From positions 31,199,513 through 31,263,512 of the forward strand of contig CM043968.1 of the NCBI GenBank assembly GCA_014529385.2: 64,000 nt of DNA. The letters run 5' to 3'. This document shows, piece by piece, positions 1-10,540 of this stretch. Each line of letters starts with the position of its first letter. Position 1 is the stretch's first letter. Made by a program: the position numbers and the translations under genes. Below the pieces are notes generated by a model, which was not told where the DNA came from, ran no database searches, and was given only the letters and a program-made list of their open reading frames with translations. This DNA is from Adiantum capillus-veneris. Lineage: Eukaryota; Streptophyta; Polypodiopsida; Polypodiales; Pteridaceae.

Positions 1-325
1 ACACATAGACAACCGAGAGAAGTGAGTGATATAAGTGTATTGACTTGGGCATTGAAACAAGGGGGTGATGCTAGATGAGGTAGGCAGAGGAACAACAACA
101 CTAGGTTGTGAAAGTGGGGGTAAAGTAGTTCAAGGGGTGACATCAATATATTAGACTTCACATATTGACTCACACAGGCGGTGTTTACTTCGTTAGCGTA
201 GAAGGCAAAATCAAAAATCTTGCACGACGCTCGTCCACCTGGCATCTCTTTACAAAGTTTTGTTTTTGCTAAGCTCGCCTATCTTTACCGTATGCACGCT
301 CACAGCTTTTGCTTGCTCACTGCGC
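1..325. other. unrecognised left edge
   Basis: No coding frame, RNA gene or named repeat could be recognised here. The stretch ends where the first copy of the 2-kb tandem duplication begins. Confidence 0.3.
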
Positions 326-3300
326 ATCATTTTTTGTGGTTGATAAAGATCGTGTGGCAAGGAAGCATTGACTGCAAGGTTGCACAACAATAGCATCTAT
401 GAGAGGCAAGACTCGGGAGGGAGAGGGGTCGTACACAAAGCCGTTGGATTAGCGAGAGCATGCTATGTTGTCAGAAGGGCAAGCGGGAGAGGAATTAGTT
501 TTGCAAGGGTGCACCCGGCTCTTAATTGATACCTCCACAATCCACACTATCCTCCTCTCTCATGATTCTCTCTCTCTCACTCTACATACTGGATGCCTTC
601 CATAATGCCAATTCCCAACCTTTTGTTAGTGTTGTTTAACAGGCAGCCCACTAAAGCCCATCCAAGAAGGCAAGAGCACATGATGCTTTGTGCATAAAGT
701 AGAGCAATATGCTACAATAATGCATTACTAGTCCGAGCTTGAAGGGTCGCACCGTTCGAAGCCAAGTGGAGGATGAGAAGGAAAGTGTGTTGAGACGCTC
801 CTGGGAATGGTGCTGGCCAAAACTCTCCAGATGCAATCACCTACATAAGCATCTTGAAGGCATGTGGCTCTACGCACGATGCTGATATGGGCACAAAAAT
901 TCACAATTACATTGTTATAAAAATATTTTGTGCTTGGCACTGTCTTGGTCGATATGTATGATAAATGTGGTGCGCTTGAGAAGAGCTTCCTGTCTGGAAT
1001 GTCGGCACTGATTGCAGGATGTCTGCAACGAGAGTTCTAGGCTATTTTCAGCAGATTCAAAGTGAGAGCCTCTCTCCATGTGCAACCACCTAGGCCTGCA
1101 TCTTGAAGGCATGTCGCTCTACTTAAGATGTTGATATGGGTAGAAAACTTCACAATTGGTCAGAGACTGTTGAAAAAAGATGTCATGCTTGGACACTGTC
1201 TTGATGGATGTGTATGTCAAATGTGGTGCGCTTGAGAAAGCACAAAAGGTAGTTGAGGAGCTTCCTGTCCGGAATGCCGCCTCTTGGAATGCACTAATTG
1301 CGGGATTATATTGTTAGTCAGAGGCTGTAGAGAAAAGATGTTGTGCTTATCATTGTCTTGGCCGATATGTATGGCAAATGTGGTGCGCTTGAGAAATCAC
1401 AAAAAGTGCTTGAGGAAATCCGTGTTCGGAATGTCACCACTTCCAATGAATGTGGTGATTGCGGGATATGCACAACGAGATCAGGGCCATAAATCTCTAG
1501 GTTGTTTTCAATAGATGCTTAGCAAGGGACTCTCTCCAGCTGCAATCACCTATGTTGCAAATTTTATTAATTGCAGGCAAATTGCATTGCATAGTTGCGT
1601 CTGCTAAACTCCTTGCTATGGAGAAGTGCTTTCTGAGCCAGGATTCAACGATATCAGCATGGATCTTGCTGCCTAAGCAAAGATCCTTATGTTGGGCACA
1701 AAACTAGAGAACATGCTGAAATGGGCACAAAAATTCACAATTACATTGTTCAAAAAAGATGTCGTACTTGGCATTGTCTTGGTCCATATGTATACCAAAT
1801 GTGGTGCACTTGACAAAGCACAAAAATTGCTTCAGGAGCTTCCTGTTTGAAATGCCAGCACTGATTGCAAGATGTGTGCAACAAGATCAAGGCACCAGAA
1901 AGCTCTTGGCTGTTTTAACGAATGCAAAGCAAGGGCCTCTCTCCAAATGCAATCACGTAAGCGTGCATCTTGAAGGCATGTGGTTGTATGCAAGATGCTG
2001 ATATGGGCTTAAAAATTGACTCTGATATTGTTAGTATGGGGTTGTTGCAAAAAATTACCATGCTTGGCAATGTCTTGGTAGATATGTGTGCCAAATGTGG
2101 TGCAGGATGTTGTCTTTTGGAATGCATTGATTGCAGGATATGCCCGACAAGGACCAGGCCACAGCAGGTGATTGAGGAGCTTACTATTCGGAATGATGTT
2201 AGCTGATTGCGGGATATGCACAACAGGAGCAGGTACAAAAAGCTCTAGGCTATTTTCAGGGATGCAAAGCGAGGGCTTGTATCAAGATACAATCACCTAT
2301 GCATGCATCTTGAAGGCATGTGGCTCTATGCAAGATGTTGATATGTTCATTTTTCGTGGTTGATGAAGATCGTGTGGCAAGGAAGCATTGATTGCAAGGT
2401 TGCACAACAATAGCATCTATGAGAGGCAAGACTCGGGAGGAGAGGGGTCGTACACAAAGCCGATGGATTAGCGAGAGCATGCTATATTGTCAGAAGGGCA
2501 AGCGGGGGAGAAATTAGTTTTGCAAGGGTGCACCCGGCTCTTAATTGATACCTCCACGATCCACACTATCCTCCTCTCTCATGATTCTCTCTCTCACTCT
2601 ACATATTGGATGACTTCCATAATGCCAATTCCTAGCCTTTTGTTAGTGTTGTTTAACAGGCAGCCCACTAAAGCCCATCCAAGAAGGCAAGAGCACATGA
2701 TGCTTTGTGCATACAGTAGAGAAATATGCTACAATAATGCACGACTAGACCAAGCTTGAAGGGTCGCACCGTTCCAAGCCAAAAGTGGAGGATGAGAAGG
2801 AAAGTATGTTGAGACGCTCCTGGGAATGGTGCCGGCCAAGACTCTCCAGGTGCAATCACCTACGTACATAAGCATCGTGAAGGCATGTGGCTCTACGCAC
2901 GATGTTGATATGGGCACAAGAATTCACAATTACATTGTTATAAAAATAATTTGTGCTTGGCATTGTCTTGGTCGATATGTATGATAAATGTGTGAGAGCG
3001 CACAAAAATTGCTTCAAGAGCTTCCTGTCTGGAATGTCGGCACTGATTGCAGGATGTCCGCAACGAGAGTTCTAGGCTATTTTCAGTAGATTCAAAGCGA
3101 AAGCCTCTCTCCATGTGCAATCACCTAGGCCTGCATCTTGACGGCATGTCGCTCTACTTAAGGTGTTGATATGGGCAGAAAACTTCACAATTGGTCGGAG
3201 ACTGTTGAAAAAATATGTCATGCTTGGACACTGTCTTGATGGATGTGTATGTCAAATGTGGTGCGCTTGAGAAAGCACAAAAGGTGCTTGAGGAGCTTCC

Positions 3301-4360
3301 TGTCCGAAATGTCGCCTCTTGGAATGCACTAATTGTGGGATTATATTGTTAGTCAGAGACTGTAGAGAAAAGATGTTGTGCTTATCATTGTCTTGGTCGA
3401 TATGTATGTCAAATGTGGTGCGCTTGAGAAAGCACAAAAAGTGCTTGAGAAGATCCGTGTTCGGAATGTCACCACTTCCAATGAATGCAGTGATTGCGGG
3501 ATATGAACAACGAGAGCAGGGCCATAAATCTCTAGGTTGTTTTTAGCAAATGCTTAGCAAGGTCCTCTCTCCAGCTGCAATCACCTATGTCGCAAATTTT
3601 ATTAATTGCAGGAAAATTGCATTGCGTAGCTGACTCTGCTAAACTCCTTGCTATGGAGAAGTGCTTTCAGCAGGGATTCAAGGATATCAGCATGGATCTT
3701 GCTGCCACCTTATGTTGGGCACAAAACTACAGAACATGCTGAAATGGACACAAAAATTCACAATTAGTGAAAAAATATGTCGTACTTGGCATTGTCTTGG
3801 TCCATATGTGTACCAAATGTGGTGCACTTGAGAGAGCACAAAAATTGCTTCAGGAGATTCCTGTCTGAAATGACAGCACTGATTGCAGGATGTGTGCAAC
3901 AAGAGCAAGGTGCCAGAAAGCTCTTGGCTGTTTTAACGAATGCAAAGTGAGGGCCTCTCTCCAAATGCAATCACGTAAGCGTGCATCTTGAAGGCATGTG
4001 GTTGTATGCAAGATGTGGGCTTAAAAATTCACTCTTATATTGTTAGTCAAGGGTTGTTGCAAAAAATTACCATGCTTGGCAATGTCTTGGTAGATATGTG
4101 TGCCAAATGTGGTGCGGGATGTTGTCTTTTGGAATGCATTGATTGCAGGATATGCCCGACAAGGGCTAGGCCACAGCTGGTGGTTGAGGAGCTTACTATT
4201 CGGAACGGTGTTAGTTGATTGCGGAATACGCACAACAGGACCAGGGACAAAAAGCTCTAGGCTATTTTCAGCGGATGCAAAGTGAGGGCCTGTATCAAGA
4301 TGCAATCACCTATGCATGCATCTTGAATGCATGTGGCTCTATGCAAGATGTTGATATGCG
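326..4360 (+). repeat. 2-kb tandem duplication (two copies)
   Basis: Two long direct copies lie head to tail: about 326-2344 and 2345-4360. Both open with the same non-PPR stretch (gtggttgat, then gatcgtgtggcaagg, at about 335 and 2356), pass through a short CT-rich block at about 560-580 and 2575-2600, and end with several degenerate PPR units. By eye the copies are clearly related along their whole length, with scattered substitutions and small indels. This looks like segmental duplication inside a PPR locus, probably by unequal exchange between PPR units, because the second copy begins right after the PPR phrase that also closes it. Confidence 0.85.
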
Positions 4361-7300
4361 CTTAAAAATTCACTCTTATATTGTTAGTCAGGGGCTGTTG
4401 CAAAAAAGTTCGTCCTTGGCAATGCCTTGGTCGATAGGTGCGGGATGTCGTCTTTTGGAACGCACGAACTGTAGGGTATGCCCACCAACAAGGCCAAGAT
4501 CAGGAAGCTCTAGGCCATTTTCAGCAAGTTCTTGAGGAGCTTATTATTCAAGATGGTGTTAGAAGATTGTGGGATACGCACAACATGAACAAGGACATAA
4601 GCTCTAGGCTATTTTCAACGGATGCAAAGCGAGGGCCTCTATCCAGATGCAATCACCTACGCATGCATCTAGAAGGCATGTGGCTCTACACAAGATGTTG
4701 ATATGGGCTTAAAAATTCACTCTAATATTGTTAGTCAGGGGCTATTGCAAAAAGAATTGTGCTTGGCAATGCCTTTGTTGATACGTATGCCAAATGTGGT
4801 GCGAGATGTTGTCTTTTAGAACACACTGATTGCAAAATATGCCCGTAGGGCCAGGCCAGAAAGCTTTGGGCCATTTTCAGCAAGTGTTTGAGGAGCTTCT
4901 TATTCAAAATGGCATTAATAAATTGCGGGATACGCATGCTAGGAGCAGGACAAAAGCTCTAGGCTGTTTTCAGCAGATGCAAAGTGAGGGCCTCTGTCCA
5001 AATGCAATCACCTATGCATGCATCTTGAAGGCATGTGTCTCTATGCAAGATGTTGATATGGGCTTAAAAATTCACTCTGATATTGTTAGTCAGGGGCTAT
5101 TTTAAAAACTTGACGTGCTTGGCAATGCCTTGGTCGTTACGTATGCCAAATGTGGTGCGGGATGTCGCCTTTTGAAACGCATGATTTGCAAGATGTACCT
5201 GACAATGGCCGGACCAGCAAGCTCTTGGCTATTTTCGGCAGGTTCTTGAGGAGCTTACTATTGGGAAAGGCGTTAATTGATTGCGGGATACGCACAACAG
5301 GAGCAGGGAGAGAAAGCTCTAGGCTATTTTCAGTAGATGCAAAGCGAGGGCCTTTGTCCAGATGCAATCATTGACACGTGCATCTTTGAGGCATGTGACT
5401 CTACGCAAGATGTTGATATGGGCTTAGAAATTCACTCTAATATTGTTAGTCAAGGGCTGTTGTAAAAAATTATCGTGCTTGGAAATGCCTTGGTTGATAC
5501 ATATGCCAAATGTGGTGAACTTTAGAAAGTAGAAAACATGCCTAAGGAGCTTCATGTCTCGAACGTCGTCTGTTGGAGTGCATTGATTGTGAGATATGCA
5601 CAAGAAGAGCACGTCCAAAAAGCTCTAGCTGATTTTCAGTGGCTGCAAAGCGAGGGCCTCTCTCCAGATGCAATCACATACGCATGCATTTTGAAGGCAT
5701 GTGATTGTACGCAAGATGAAGGTATGGGCTTGAAAAGTCACTTTAATATTGATAGTAGTCAGGGGCTATTGCAAAGCATTGCCGTGCTTGGCAATGCCTT
5801 GGTCGATATGTATGCCAAATGTGGTGTGGGATGTTGTCATTTGGAACGCTATTATTGCAGAATATGCCCAACAAGGGCCGGGGGCCAGGAGCCTTGGAAT
5901 ATTTTCAATAGGTGCTTGAGGAGCTTACTATTTGGAACGGCGTTAACTAATTGCAAGATACACACTATAGGAGCAGGGACAGAAAGCTCTAGGTTGTTTT
6001 CAACAGATGCGAAGTGAGGGCCTCTATCCAGGTGCAATCACCTATGCGTGCATCTTCAAGGCATGTGGCTCTACACAAGATGTTGATATGGGTTTAAAAA
6101 TTCACTTTGATATTGTTAGTCAAGGGCTGTTGCAAATTTCTTTTGTGCTTGGCCATGCCTTGGTCGATACGTATGCTAAATCTGGTGCACTTCATAAAGC
6201 ACAAAACGTGCGTGAGGAGCTTCCTATCTTGAATGCCGTCCCTTGGAGTGCATTGATTGCGGGATACGCGCAACAAGAGAAGGGCCAAAAAGCTATTGGC
6301 TATTTTCAGCGGATGCAAAACGAGGGCCTCTCTCTAGATGCAATCACATAAGCTTGCATCTTGAAGGCATGTGGTTGTACGCAACATGATGATATGGGCT
6401 TAAAATTCACGCTGATATTGTTAGTCAGGGGCTATTGCAAAAAATTGTCGTTCTTGGCAATGCCTTGCTTGATATGTATGCCAAATGTGGTGGGAGATCT
6501 CGTCTTTTGAAATGCACTGATTGCAGGATATGCCCAACAAGGGCCAAGAAGCTCTGGGCCGTTTTCAGTAGGTGCTTGAGGAGCCTACTATTCAGAAAGG
6601 CATTAACTGATTGCGGAATACACAACAGGACCAGGGATAGAAAGCTCTAGGCTATTATTAGCGGATGGAAAGTGAGGGCCTTTGTCCAAATGAAATCACC
6701 TATGCATGCATCTTGAAGGCATGTGGCTCTACCCAAGATGTTGATATGGGCTTAAAAATTCTCTCTGACATTGTTAGTCAAGGTCTATTGCAAAAAATTG
6801 TCGTGCTTGGCCATGCCTTGATCGATATGTATGCTAAATGTGATGTACTTCAAAAAGCACAAAATATGGCTGAGGAGCTTCCTTTCCGGAATGCAGGCTC
6901 TTGGAGTGCACTGATTGCGAGATAGGTGTAATAGGAGCAGGGCCAAAAAGCTCTTGATTGTTTCAGCCGATGCAAAGCGAGGGCCTCTCTCCAGATGCAA
7001 TCACATATGCATGCATCTTGAAGGCATGTGGTTGTATGCAAGATGCACATCTGGGCTTAAAAATTCACTCTTATATTGTTAGTCAGGGGCTGTTGCAAAA
7101 AAATGTCATGCTTGGCAATGCCTGGGTCAATATTTATGCCAAATGTGGTGCTCCTATGCAGGATGTTTTCTTTTAGAACACATTGATTGCAAGATATTCC
7201 TGACAAGGGCCAGGCCAAGAAGCTCTGGGTTGTTTTGAGTAGGTGCGAAGCAAGGGCATTTCTCTAAACGTTATCACTAACGTGTGCATCTTGAACGCAT

Positions 7301-7480
7301 ATGGCTCTATGTAAGATGCTCTTGAAAAGAGACGTCGTGCTTGGTGTGCTTGGCATTGCCTTGGTCCATAGGTATGCCAGATGTGGTGCACTTCAAAAAG
7401 CACAAAAATTGTTTGAGTCCTCATCATGGTCTTCATGCATTTGAATTTGAAGCAGGTGCTCAAAAGAAGGATTTGTTTCA
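800..7480 (+). pseudogene. decayed PLS-type PPR gene array
   Basis: PPR proteins bind organellar RNA and guide editing, splicing or stability in plastids and mitochondria. Reading the + strand, a unit of about 310-350 bp recurs some 17 times. Translated phrases include ITYACILKACGS, QDVDMGLKIHSDIVSQG, LGNALVDMYAKCG and WSALIAGYAQQ, the usual P, L and S motifs of a PLS-class protein. The landmark aaggcatgtgg (ILKACG region) recurs near 858, 1105, 1973, 2313, 2878, 3143, 3990, 4328, 4673, 5027, 5387, 5693, 6058, 6367, 6716, 7022 and 7290. The best preserved frames are 5538-6017 (159 codons) and 6007-6351 (114 codons). Elsewhere the frame breaks about once per unit, so no full protein can be made. 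No C-terminal E or DYW domain was seen. It is a pseudogene or a duplicated dead part of a larger PPR locus. Confidence 0.85.
5538..6351 (+). pseudogene. best preserved PPR units of the array
   Basis: Two overlapping open stretches (5538-6017 and 6007-6351) carry about two and a half PLS triplets with little damage. The first reads through LQSEGLSPDAITYACILKAC and LGNALVDMYAKCGVG; the second through MRSEGLYPGAITYACIFKAC, LGHALVDTYAKSGALHKAQ and WSALIAGYAQQEKGQKA. The frames overlap by 11 bp and are offset, so at least one frameshift separates them. This is the youngest-looking part of the array. There is no start context, signal or terminal domain, so it is not proposed as a functional gene. 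Confidence 0.7.
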
Positions 7481-7639
7481 AGTTAACATTGAGTTGTGTT
7501 GCTTCACATCAGAAAGTTGCATATTTAGAATCATAATGGTGAGTGTACGTTGGTTGATATGTATGCCAATTGTGGTGCCAACAAATATCCATAGAGAGGC
7601 AAAAAATCCACTAGCAACTCCAGGGAAGTAGCAATATTC

Positions 7640-9000
7640 TCGACAAAAATCAAGAGTAGACATGAAGAGCATGATGTGGAGTCAAAAACATGGCTATGGC
7701 AAGGAAGCTCTAAGATGTGTTCACCAAATACGAAGGGAAAGCCTTTCTTCTATTCAAATGCATTCACACATGCTTGCACCTTGAAGAGCTCTCTTGGCTC
7801 TTCCATACTAACGCTTGGTAACAAAGCTTTAGGCTTTGCAATGTCCACTCCGCCTCCACTATCATGTTTGTTTTGAGCAGTGCGGCCAAATAAAAGCTTA
7901 GATGCAACCTGTGTGTATCGACGATAGTCATTTGATCGCACGGTGAGTAAGCATTACCATTTCTTGATTTTTGACACTGAGAACGTAGCTAATGACACGC
8001 TAAAAATTGCACGCTGTCGTCGGAATGGCACATTCCCTCGTATTATAAAAATTGCGGAGGAATGTGCAAACCCCCCTGTGCAAGGAGACTTGCATGTTTT
8101 CTTTTGTTTGAAACATAAAAATGGAACAATAAACAATTAATCACATTAACAGCTTGTATAATAACGAACATTGAGCTTGATAAAACTCTAATCCTCCTTG
8201 TGGTTTTTTGTGAGGTATACCTCTGAAGGACAAGGTCGATTTACTCTAGATTGTCTTGAGCAGATGCAATGTGAGGGTGTTTCGCCAAATGCATTGACGT
8301 ACTTTTGCGCATTGAAAGCATGTGCCACAATCAAAGCTATTGATAAGGGGGAGTAGATTCATGTTGAGATTCTAAGGCAGGGGCTTTTGCAAAGCCATAT
8401 CGCATTGCGGGTGTGCTCATGTGGACATGTAAATTTGAAACGTCGTCTCTTAGAAAACGGGTTCATTGTAGGATGCTTGTTATGGCTATGGCAAGGATCC
8501 ATTGTGCTTCTTCAATGGTGTATGGGAAGGGAAGATCTGTCTTCAAATTCAAATCACCTATACTTGCACCTTTCAACCTTGTGGCCTTACTTATAAGGAA
8601 TCAACATGGGTGAGAGAATTCATGACGAGATAACCAGTCAAGTCTATTGGAGAAAGATGGCATACAATGGATCTTGATTAATTTCTAGATAATAGTTGTT
8701 GCAGACTCCACCCAAAGTTGCTTCAAATGATGCTACAATATTTATGTGAATGGTGTTTCACCACCAAGATGAAGATTGCTTGACCGTCTTGCCCATGAGA
8801 GATATTTTAGATCAGTAAGCGAGGTGATAGTTTCTCTTCCGACGAGTCTATTGGGTTGTTGCGATGAACTGGGCTAGTTTAAGAGAATGTCTCTCTCAAA
8901 CACTTCCTCCAGTTTAGTCAGCGCTAGCTCCTTGAAAGTATGTGGCCTTAGACAACGCCTTCAAACAAATGAGAATCCATGAAGAGATTGCAACATATAC
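7640..9000 (+). pseudogene. further degenerate PPR units
   Basis: PPR traces continue past the main array in a more diverged subtype. Around 8250-8400 the + strand reads QMQCEGVSPNALTYFCALKA, then IHVEILRQGLLQ after an in-frame stop. Around 7740-7800 an AFTHACTLKS phrase survives. Around 8935-8990 the phrases LKVCG and IHEEI can be picked out in different frames. The spacing and order of motifs fit PPR, but every unit is broken. This suggests an older PPR copy downstream of the younger duplicated array. Confidence 0.6.
7975..8095 (+). repeat. dispersed repeat, copy 1
   Basis: About 110 bp is shared with 9120-9240 in the same orientation, roughly 80 percent alike by eye. The core is ttccctcgtattataaaaat followed by a purine-rich stretch and tgcaaggaga. 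In the frame open across both copies it would read FPRIIKI, but a coding role is doubtful. The family is not recognised. Confidence 0.6.
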
Positions 9001-9119
9001 CAATGGGAGCAAACAAGCATGATGTCGGAGCTTTAGCCGACTTCATCTTGTTTGTTTACGACAATCAACAAATGGATGTTGAGATAGAAGGATACATAAA
9101 ATACTCTGAATTCTACACT

Positions 9120-9240
9120 CATTACTACCGACGTAGTGAAACAAACACAGTAAAAATTACACGCTGCCATGGGAATGAAATGTTCCCTCGTATTATAAAA
9201 ATTGGAGAGGACTGTGCAAACTCCCCCATGCAAGGAGACG
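9120..9240 (+). repeat. dispersed repeat, copy 2
   Basis: This is the second copy of the repeat at 7975-8095, in direct orientation and about 1.1 kb away. It lies just upstream of the leader of the copia element. It might be an old duplication that also carried the PPR scraps between them, or a small non-autonomous element. Confidence 0.6.
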
Positions 9241-9496
9241 CTCGACAAATATTTTGGGAAGCTTGAAGAGCTTGGTCTGCTCAGATTTTTTTTTTTGGGC
9301 TCATTTCGGCCTCCATTTTCACTACAGGTAGTACTGCATATGCTATTTCGTCATTTTGTGTAGAATTTTTGTCAGTGCCGTTTTCTACATAACAAGTGCC
9401 TTATAGTCTTCTACGGTTTGTGCTATATAGCACAGGTTGTTCCCGCTCCGTTTCTCCTATTTTCGGGCAGTTTTTGCATCAGGTGCAGCATTTACC

Positions 9497-10540
9497 ATGG
9501 CTGACAACAACAACACAGATGTGTTCAAGATGTTTGCTGCTAAGGACAGGTTGGATGGGGACAACTACCCTATGTGGGCTTATATGATGCAACATGTTCT
9601 TGTGTCAAAGGGTGTCTGGAACATTGTGCACGGCATTGATGTACGTCCTGGTTCTGAGGATGTAGGCGATGTTGAGGATGTTGCAGGTCTTGCTGCAAGG
9701 ATTGCAACTGCTAGAGTTGTTTTGCCTACGGCAGAACAAGCTCGTTGGGATGTTAAGGATGCGTAGGCTCATGCATTGATTGCGTTGTCTGTGAAGCGCA
9801 CCATTTTTCCTCACATCCGTTCAACAAAATCTGCAAAACAGGCTTGGGATATTTTAGCAGGTCTTTATGCAAGCCGCAATGAGGCTAAAATTGCTTTGTT
9901 GCGTAAAGAGCTGGAGTCAAAGATTATGCATGAGGAAGATGATATGGACACTTTTCTTGCTAGTGTCAAGGATATCAATGAGCAGCTTATTTCTGCAGGT
10001 GAAGTCATTTCAGACAGTTCCCTTGTGCAGACTGTTCTTGATGCCTTACCAGATTCCTACCAGACTTTTGCTAGTATTTGGAGACTGAAGACCCAAGGAA
10101 ATCCTGAAGTTGTCAATTTTGATGCATTATGCACATTGCTGTTGCAAGAGTCACTTTCCAAAAAAAATAGAACTAGGCAACGTGCAGTTGAACAGGCTTT
10201 TATTGCTTCTCAAAGAAAGGGTGGTAACAGTAATGCAGCCACTTCTTATGGTTCTGCTGCGAGTGGCAAAAATTCTGTTCCTAATGCTTCTGCTGGCAAC
10301 ACTTCGTCTGGAAATTCCGGTGATAAGGGCAAAAAGAATATGCGTTGCCATTATTGTAAATCCATGATCACTTGATCAAGTCGTGTCCTAAGTTGAAGGC
10401 CAAAGAGGCTAAGAAGAAAGAGGGTGGTTCCACTACAAATGCAGCCATTGTTGAGTCTTCTGTGAAAGGAGACTGTAATGCTGATGTTGATGCAGAATGG
10501 GCGTTTAGCGCAGAGTGCACTTACAATCCTGCTGTCCATG
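9497..10540 (+). pseudogene. copia gag region (fossil)
   Basis: The region begins at ATG 9497 in good context (MADNNNTDVFKMF) and reads a UBN2-type gag: an N-terminal FDGDNYPMW-like motif (RLDGDNYPMWAYMM), a helical middle with SDSSLVQTVLDALPDSY, and a serine/asparagine-rich tail leading to a zinc knuckle that starts MRCHYCKS near 10340. In copia elements gag forms the virus-like particle that packages the element RNA. This is a fossil reading frame with breaks. Confidence 0.85.

Noticed and set aside
5538-6351. A functional PPR gene
   Set aside because: The two frames are offset, no start, targeting peptide or terminal domain is visible, and the units on both sides are broken.
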